Assembly (NCBI GenBank): GCA_945861365.1
Contig: CAMAUH010000124.1
Coordinates: forward strand, 1 to 9,796
Source of the DNA: Candidatus Kuenenia stuttgartensis
GTDB taxonomy: Bacteria > Planctomycetota > UBA1135 > UBA2386
Length of the DNA: 9,796 nucleotides
Direction of reading: 5' to 3'
Shown: positions 6,061-9,796 of the stretch, piece after piece
Layout of the letters: each line of letters opens with the position of its first letter
Position numbering within the stretch: position 1 is the stretch's first letter
Position numbers and translations under genes: made by a program
Notes under the pieces: generated by a model
What the model saw: the letters and a program-made list of their open reading frames with translations, nothing else
What the model was told of the DNA's origin: nothing
Database searches by the model: none

Positions 6061-8694
6061 TCAGCGCGCCATGCTGACGTTCTGCGAACCCGGCAGCGTC
6101 ATCGGGTTCGGCTCCATCTCTTCCATCAGCACGATCTTCGCGCGGATCAGGATGATGATCTTGCGGTTCTGGATCGACGTGCCGTTGCGGCTGAACAGCC
6201 AGCTCAGGCCCGGCAGGCTGCCGAGCAGCGGCACCGACGAGCGCAGGTTCTGGCGCTCGACCAGACGCATGCCACCGAGCATCACCGTGCCGCCGTCGGG
6301 CATGGTCAGCGTCGTGTTGACCGTCTGGCGCGTGGTTTCCGGCAGCTGGATCGAGATCGGCTGGCCGACGCCCAGGGTCGTCGTGAACGTCGGGATCGGC
6401 AGGCTCAGCTGCATCACGGTCGGACGGATGTCCATCGTGATGAACTTGAGGTCGCTGTCGACCACCGGGCGCACGTCGAGCACGACGCCGTCATAGGCAG
6501 TGCCGATGACCGGGTTCGCCACGGCCGCCGCCTGCGCGATTTCGACCTCGAAGTCGCGGATGTAGGCGATCTGGCGCAGATACATCATGTGCGCGCGCAC
6601 ATTGTTGTAGACGAGCAGGCGGGGGGCATCGATCTGCTCGCTGCGCTCCTGCTTGCTGACCGCGCGCAACACGACCTCGACTTCGGTGTCGTCGAGGAAC
6701 GCATACTGCGCCGACAGGCCGCCGGCGTTGGTCAGACCGCCGTTGCGGCCGCCGAGCGTCTGGTTGTAGAGGTTCTCGACGCGGGCCATGTAGTCGCCGT
6801 CCTGGCCGTTGTCGTAGAAAATGCCCGGCGAGGTGCCGGTGCCGACGACGCCGGGGACGGCCGCGTTCTGCTGCTGGCGCGGGCCGAAGTCGTCGAAGCC
6901 GGCATTGCTGCGGTCGCCCTGCTTCTCGAGGCCGCGTCCGGGGATGCCTTGCGAAGCCTGGTTGCCGAGGCCGCGCAGGTCGATGCCGACGTCTTCGAGG
7001 AAGCTGTCGTCGACCTTCAGGAAGCGCGATTCGATGTCGACCTGGATGCCGACGTGCTTGCGCAGCTCGTTCAGCAGGCGGGAAACCTCTTCCTGGGTCT
7101 CACGGTCGGCGTTGACGAACAGCGGGCCCTTCTCGTCACCAGCGAGCGTGAACGGCGCGCCGTCCCACTTGCCGGGCTTGATGGTGGCCTTGATCAGTTC
7201 CTGCAGGCCAGCGAGGTCGAACATCGCGGGCTGCGGCTCCTCGTCCGGCGGCACGAACACCGGCGAGTCGTCGCCGGGGACGGCGAGCTTCAGGTTCGGG
7301 CCCGCCTGGTTCTTCAGGCCGGTCACCAGTTCGGTGACGTTGTAGGGCTGCAGCACCAGCGAGCCGGTCGCCTCGGCCTCGACGACCAGGTAGACCATGC
7401 CGTCCTTCACCTTGAATCCGACCGTGGTCACGGTCTGGATCGCGCGCAGCGCATCGGCCACCGAGCGGCGCGACAGGCGGAAGTCGTTCAGCGTCGTCGT
7501 CTCGGCCGGCAGGTCCTTGACCGCCTGCGTGACGAAGAACTGCGCGCCGGTCAGGCGCGTGTAGAAGCTGGCCCAGTCCTGCACCGTCGCACTGGCGAAC
7601 GTGTGCTCGGCGACCGTCGTGTCCAGCAGCTTGGCAACCGCCTGGTTGGTCGGGGACTCCGCTTCGGCCTGCATCGAGTAGCCAGCCGGCTGGCGCTTCG
7701 ACACGTCCGCCCAGCGGCTCGGGTCGAACAGCACCGTCTCCGTCTGCGGTACCGTGCTCTGCTGCAGTTCCTGGAACGTCTTGTTCCATTCGCTGCGCCA
7801 GCGCTCGCGGTGCTGGTCCATCGCCGAGTTGTGGCGGGCGCGGTCGGCGAGATCGCGCAGGGCCAGCGCGGTGGGGTTGGTCGGGTCGAGCAGCAGCGCC
7901 ATGTCGACGAGGCGCACCGTTTCGCTGTAGTCGCCGGACTGGAACTTCAGGTTGGCACCTTCGAGCAGGCTCGCCACCTTGGTCTCGCGCGACATGCGCT
8001 GTTCGCGCTCGAGGCGTTCGACGTCGGCCTGCGACCGCGCCTTGGCGCTGTCCATGGCGTCGAGCTCCGCCTTGTTCTTCGCGTCCTTCGCATCCTGCAG
8101 CATCTTCTCGGCCTGCAGGCGCATCGGATCGTTCGGCCGCACGTACTGCGAGCTGCGCACGATGATCGTGGCGCGCTCGAAGTGGTCGATGGCCTTGCCG
8201 AACTGCTTGATCTCCATGTTCGCCTGGCCGAGCTGCAACTCGTTCTCGACGAGGGCGCGCTCACGCTCCTGGCGGATGCGGTCTTGGATGATCTCCGGCG
8301 CCAGCGGCAGCTTGCCGGCGACGCCCGAGCCTCCGCCCAGCACCTGGTCGCAGCGGACCAGGATGTCGCGGGCTTCGGCGTTGGTGGTGTCGAGTTCGAG
8401 GGCGTAGGCCGCTTCATTGCGGGCATCCTCGAACAGGCGCAGGTCGAGCGAACGCTTGGCGTTCTCGACGGCCTTCTTGACGAGCGCACCGCGATCGCGT
8501 GGATCCTGGGCGCCTTGGCCCTGCGGATCCTGGGTGGCGAGGTTCGCCGCGGCCGGCGCGCCCGTCAGTGGGCTGCCTTCACCGGCGTTCGTCTTGACGT
8601 CGAGGACCTCCGTGGGAGAGCCCGAACACGCGGCCAGCGCGAGCAGTGAGGATGCGACGAGGCCGCGCAAGCGCAGGGACTGAACCTTGATCAT
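6061..8694 (-). CDS. Liposecretin: lipoprotein with N-terminal TPR-like region and C-terminal secretin channel domain
   Basis: Outer-membrane channel-forming secretin (type II/III secretion and type IV pilus PilQ superfamily), 877 residues. It has a lipoprotein signal peptide with lipobox LAAC at 20-23, so C23 would carry lipid. Low-complexity residues 24-60 lead to a charged helical region at about 65-300 with TPR-like units (near 65-115, 150-190 and 240-285). Residues about 360-446 resemble a secretin N0/STN domain. Residues about 493-548 ('LQELIKATIKPGKW' ... 'VSRLLNELRKHVG') are a further N-type domain. The secretin core runs from about 549 to 855, interrupted by a Gly/Gln-rich stretch near 573-660. 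It ends with the family hallmark VPLLGSLPGLSWLF at 821-834 and NRKIIILIRAKIV at 843-855. The start at 8694 is chosen for the lipoprotein signal; the frame stays open to an ATG at 8928, but those 78 residues look non-coding. No other type II secretion gene is adjacent, so its cargo is unknown. Confidence 0.93.
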   Translation of the reverse strand: MIKVQSLRLRGLVASSLLALAACSGSPTEVLDVKTNAGEGSPLTGAPAAANLATQDPQGQGAQDPRDRGALVKKAVENAKRSLDLRLFEDARNEAAYALELDTTNAEARDILVRCDQVLGGGSGVAGKLPLAPEIIQDRIRQERERALVENELQLGQANMEIKQFGKAIDHFERATIIVRSSQYVRPNDPMRLQAEKMLQDAKDAKNKAELDAMDSAKARSQADVERLEREQRMSRETKVASLLEGANLKFQSGDYSETVRLVDMALLLDPTNPTALALRDLADRARHNSAMDQHRERWRSEWNKTFQELQQSTVPQTETVLFDPSRWADVSKRQPAGYSMQAEAESPTNQAVAKLLDTTVAEHTFASATVQDWASFYTRLTGAQFFVTQAVKDLPAETTTLNDFRLSRRSVADALRAIQTVTTVGFKVKDGMVYLVVEAEATGSLVLQPYNVTELVTGLKNQAGPNLKLAVPGDDSPVFVPPDEEPQPAMFDLAGLQELIKATIKPGKWDGAPFTLAGDEKGPLFVNADRETQEEVSRLLNELRKHVGIQVDIESRFLKVDDSFLEDVGIDLRGLGNQASQGIPGRGLEKQGDRSNAGFDDFGPRQQQNAAVPGVVGTGTSPGIFYDNGQDGDYMARVENLYNQTLGGRNGGLTNAGGLSAQYAFLDDTEVEVVLRAVSKQERSEQIDAPRLLVYNNVRAHMMYLRQIAYIRDFEVEIAQAAAVANPVIGTAYDGVVLDVRPVVDSDLKFITMDIRPTVMQLSLPIPTFTTTLGVGQPISIQLPETTRQTVNTTLTMPDGGTVMLGGMRLVERQNLRSSVPLLGSLPGLSWLFSRNGTSIQNRKIIILIRAKIVLMEEMEPNPMTLPGSQNVSMAR

Positions 8695-8707
8695 GCTGGG
8701 AATGCCT

Positions 8708-8916
8708 GCAGAAATGGCGAACAGGGAGAGAGGGGCGAGCCGGCAGAACCTGAGTGCGCCGCGGTCCACTGGGGTTGCTGCTCGGGGATGCGGGCAGCTC
8801 TGTGGGGCGATGCGAGCTCGGTTTGCGCGGTGCGCACCACGCTGAAACCGAACGTCAGGCGAGCGATCCGGAAGGCAAAAGAACACGCACGAAGCCATGC
8901 GCATCGCCATTTCTGC
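8708..8916 (-). repeat. 13-bp inverted repeat in the secretin leader (arms 8708-8720 and 8904-8916)
   Basis: The arm GCAGAAATGGCGA (minus strand 8916-8904) is the exact reverse complement of TCGCCATTTCTGC (minus strand 8720-8708). The arms are 183 bases apart. The downstream arm ends 13 bases before the ATG at 8694 and touches the only Shine-Dalgarno-like bases (GCAGG). In the message the two arms could pair for 13 uninterrupted base pairs and affect ribosome access. Confidence 0.5.
8878..8904 (-). terminator. Attenuator-like hairpin in the secretin leader
   Basis: On the minus strand ATGCGCATG (8904-8896), loop GCTT, and CGTGCGTGT (8891-8883) can form a 9-pair stem, three pairs being G-U wobbles. 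It is followed by TCTTTT. The tail is the best T-rich stretch in this gap, but the stem is weak. It begins at the last base of the upstream arm of the 13-bp inverted repeat, so the two structures could compete. The role is inference. Confidence 0.25.
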
Positions 8917-9007
8917 CGACGACTGCATGCCACAGTCACCGACGCAGGAGGGCAGCGAACACGCGGAAATCGGGCGATCCTGGGCCTTCGAGGGACGCTA
9001 CCTGGCC

Positions 9008-9035
9008 ACAGGGTCGCGGGACCGTAGCGACCTGT
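9008..9035. promoter_or_regulatory. Imperfect dyad enclosing the -10 box, possible operator
   Basis: Plus strand ACAGGGTCGC (9008-9017) and GCGACCTGT (9027-9035) are reverse complements apart from one extra G. The 9 bases between them contain the -10 box at 9021-9026. A protein bound here would block RNA polymerase at the secretin promoter. A second short dyad, GACCT-N5-AGGTC, lies in the promoter spacer. Confidence 0.35.
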
Positions 9036-9049
9036 GCGAGGTCGGTCAA
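9021..9049 (-). promoter_or_regulatory. Candidate sigma70-like promoter of the secretin gene
   Basis: On the minus strand, TTGACC (9044-9049, five of six matches) and TACGGT (9021-9026, the TAnnnT form common in high-GC bacteria) are separated by exactly 17 bases. It lies 58 bases after the stop codon of the glycosylase and points to the secretin gene. Transcription would begin near 9014. Confidence 0.5.
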
Positions 9050-9106
9050 GAATGACGATCGGCCTTCGCGGCCACCACCAAGCAGGTTGCAGCCGCGGTG
9101 GTCCGG

Positions 9107-9796
9107 TCAGGCGCTGGCCGGCGGCGGTACTTCCGGCAGGCCCAGCAGCCGGTTGACCCGTTTGATGTCGTCCCAGGTCTCGCCCTTGTGCGCCGGTTCG
9201 CGCAGCAGGGTCGAGGGATGCCAGGTCACGACCACCGGGATGCCCTGGAACTGCAGCTCGCGGCCGCGCAGGGCCGCCATCGAGGCGTTGGTGCCGAGCA
9301 GGTTCTGCGCGGCGGTCCGGCCCAGGCAGACGATCACTTCCGGTCGCACGATGTGGGTCTGCTGCTGCAGGAACGGCAGGCAGGCCGCGACCTCGTCCGC
9401 TTCTGGCTCCCCGATGCCTGGCGGGCGGCATTTATTGATGTTGGTGATGTAGACCTGCGAGCGCTGCAGGCCCATCGCGCCGGCGAGGATGCGATCGAGC
9501 AGTTTCCCGGCTGGGCCGACGAACGGGCGGCCGGTCTGGTCCTCGACCGACCCGGGCGCTTCGCCGACGAACATCACGCGGGCGTGTGGGTCGCCCTCGC
9601 CGAAGACGGCATGGATGCGCTCGCGGTGCAGCTTGCAGCGCGTGCACGGCAGCACTTCCGACCGCAGCGCATGCAGTGCCGCGGCCCGATCGGCGTCGTC
9701 GCGGCGCGGCAGGGGCTCGGCGGCCGGCGGCGCGGCCTTCACCGTCGGTCGTAGTGGCGGCGCGGGGGCGGCGCTGGGTTGCGGTGGGGGCATCGG
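9107..9796 (-). CDS. udg: Family 4 uracil-DNA glycosylase (4Fe-4S), N-terminus cut by window edge
   Basis: Family 4 (UDGa-type) uracil-DNA glycosylase, which removes uracil from DNA as the first step of base-excision repair in the cytoplasm. Numbered from the Met at 9793, the 4Fe-4S ligands are Cys50, Cys53, Cys122 and Cys138 in the family pattern CxxC ... KCRPP ... C. The catalytic and uracil-pocket motif GEAPGSVED is at 78-86, followed by GRPFVGPAGKLLD. YITNINKCRPP is at 115-125 and the second motif WHPSTLLR at 191-198. The frame is open at the right edge. Residues 1-30 are a Pro/Ala linker, and glycosylases of this kind often carry a short helical N-terminus before such a linker, so the true start is probably outside the window. 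No terminator follows, but the 412-base gap and a new promoter suggest it is not functionally tied to the secretin gene. Confidence 0.93.
   Translation of the reverse strand, partial: PMPPPQPSAAPAPPLRPTVKAAPPAAEPLPRRDDADRAAALHALRSEVLPCTRCKLHRERIHAVFGEGDPHARVMFVGEAPGSVEDQTGRPFVGPAGKLLDRILAGAMGLQRSQVYITNINKCRPPGIGEPEADEVAACLPFLQQQTHIVRPEVIVCLGRTAAQNLLGTNASMAALRGRELQFQGIPVVVTWHPSTLLREPAHKGETWDDIKRVNRLLGLPEVPPPASA

Larger units (their letters stand above)
8695..9106 (-). other. 412-base intergenic region holding promoter and structured leader of the secretin gene
   Basis: No gene is supported here. After the glycosylase stop codon there is no convincing terminator, only competing short GC stems without a T-run. 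Then come a sigma70-like promoter (9021-9049), a dyad around its -10 box (9008-9035), a hairpin with a U-rich tail in the leader (8878-8904), and a 13-bp inverted repeat (8708-8720 with 8904-8916). If transcription starts near 9014, the 5' leader is about 320 bases, which is long enough for RNA-level control. Confidence 0.55.

Noticed and set aside
1220..6496. Plus-strand open frame of 1758 codons
   Set aside because: It runs antisense through four well-supported genes and the 335-base gap. Its composition is dominated by Leu, Val, Arg, Ala, Asp and His, with no domain, and it starts inside exbB. High GC at third positions removes stop codons on the opposite strand.
5782..8649. Plus-strand open frame of 955 codons
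   Set aside because: It is antisense to the secretin gene, whose domains, lipobox and terminator are clear on the minus strand. No ribosome-binding site or recognisable motif is seen.
8829..8838. 10-bp palindrome GGTGCGCACC in the secretin leader
   Set aside because: It is short and made of common high-GC words; without a second copy it is not distinguishable from chance.
8695..8928. N-terminal extension of the secretin gene to an ATG at 8928
   Set aside because: The extra 78 residues are Arg/Ala/Pro/Cys-rich without a recognisable domain and would bury a textbook lipoprotein signal peptide. The start at 8694 explains the lipobox.
9051..9106. Terminator of the glycosylase gene
   Set aside because: Short stems such as ACCACC/GGTGGT and CGCGGC/GCCGCG compete with each other, have long loops and lack a T-run.
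8754..9754. Plus-strand open frames over the secretin leader and the glycosylase
   Set aside because: They are antisense to the glycosylase with its Fe-S cysteines and uracil motifs, have no ribosome-binding site, and show shadow-type composition.
1..9796. CRISPR array, tRNA or rRNA, insertion sequence, attachment site
   Set aside because: No regularly spaced repeats, no cloverleaf or rRNA-like sequence, no transposase or integrase frame and no terminal inverted repeats with target duplication were seen on either strand.

Overview
The window looks like a high-GC bacterial chromosome segment, and Planctomycetota is the most likely source. This rests on protein style: secreted TPR proteins next to ExbB/ExbD genes, a secretin with an extra domain in which a 'DLxxLIxxTIxPxxW'-type stretch precedes the beta-barrel, and a family 4 uracil-DNA glycosylase with a long Pro/Ala linker. 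No rRNA or taxon-defining gene is present, so another Gram-negative phylum such as Myxococcota cannot be excluded. Every gene I can support is on the minus strand, so transcription runs from the right end to the left end. The long plus-strand open frames are antisense shadows caused by high GC.

Reading in the direction of transcription, the window starts with (1) a family 4 uracil-DNA glycosylase (9107 to the right edge, N-terminus cut). Next comes (2) a 412-base gap (8695-9106) with a good sigma70-like promoter and a structured leader. It is followed by (3) a lipoprotein of 877 residues that joins a TPR-like helical region to a secretin channel domain (6061-8694) and ends at a hairpin terminator. 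After (4) a 335-base gap (5726-6060) with a 16-bp palindrome and a weak promoter comes (5) a tight run of five genes: a 957-residue secreted TPR protein (GTG start), a 372-residue secreted TPR-like protein, an ExbB/TolQ/MotA-family channel subunit, and two tandem ExbD-family stator proteins. The second ExbD is cut by the left edge.

The five-gene run has the parts list of a proton-motive-force-driven envelope machine: one ExbB-type subunit, two different ExbD-type subunits and two large exported repeat proteins. One TolQ-like plus two TolR-like subunits is also the composition of the Myxococcus Agl gliding motor. The neighbouring liposecretin could be an outer-membrane partner, but it sits in its own transcription unit, so the link is inference. 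No TonB, TonB-dependent receptor, Tol-Pal or type II secretion inner-membrane genes are in the window. No mobile element, CRISPR array or RNA gene was found.
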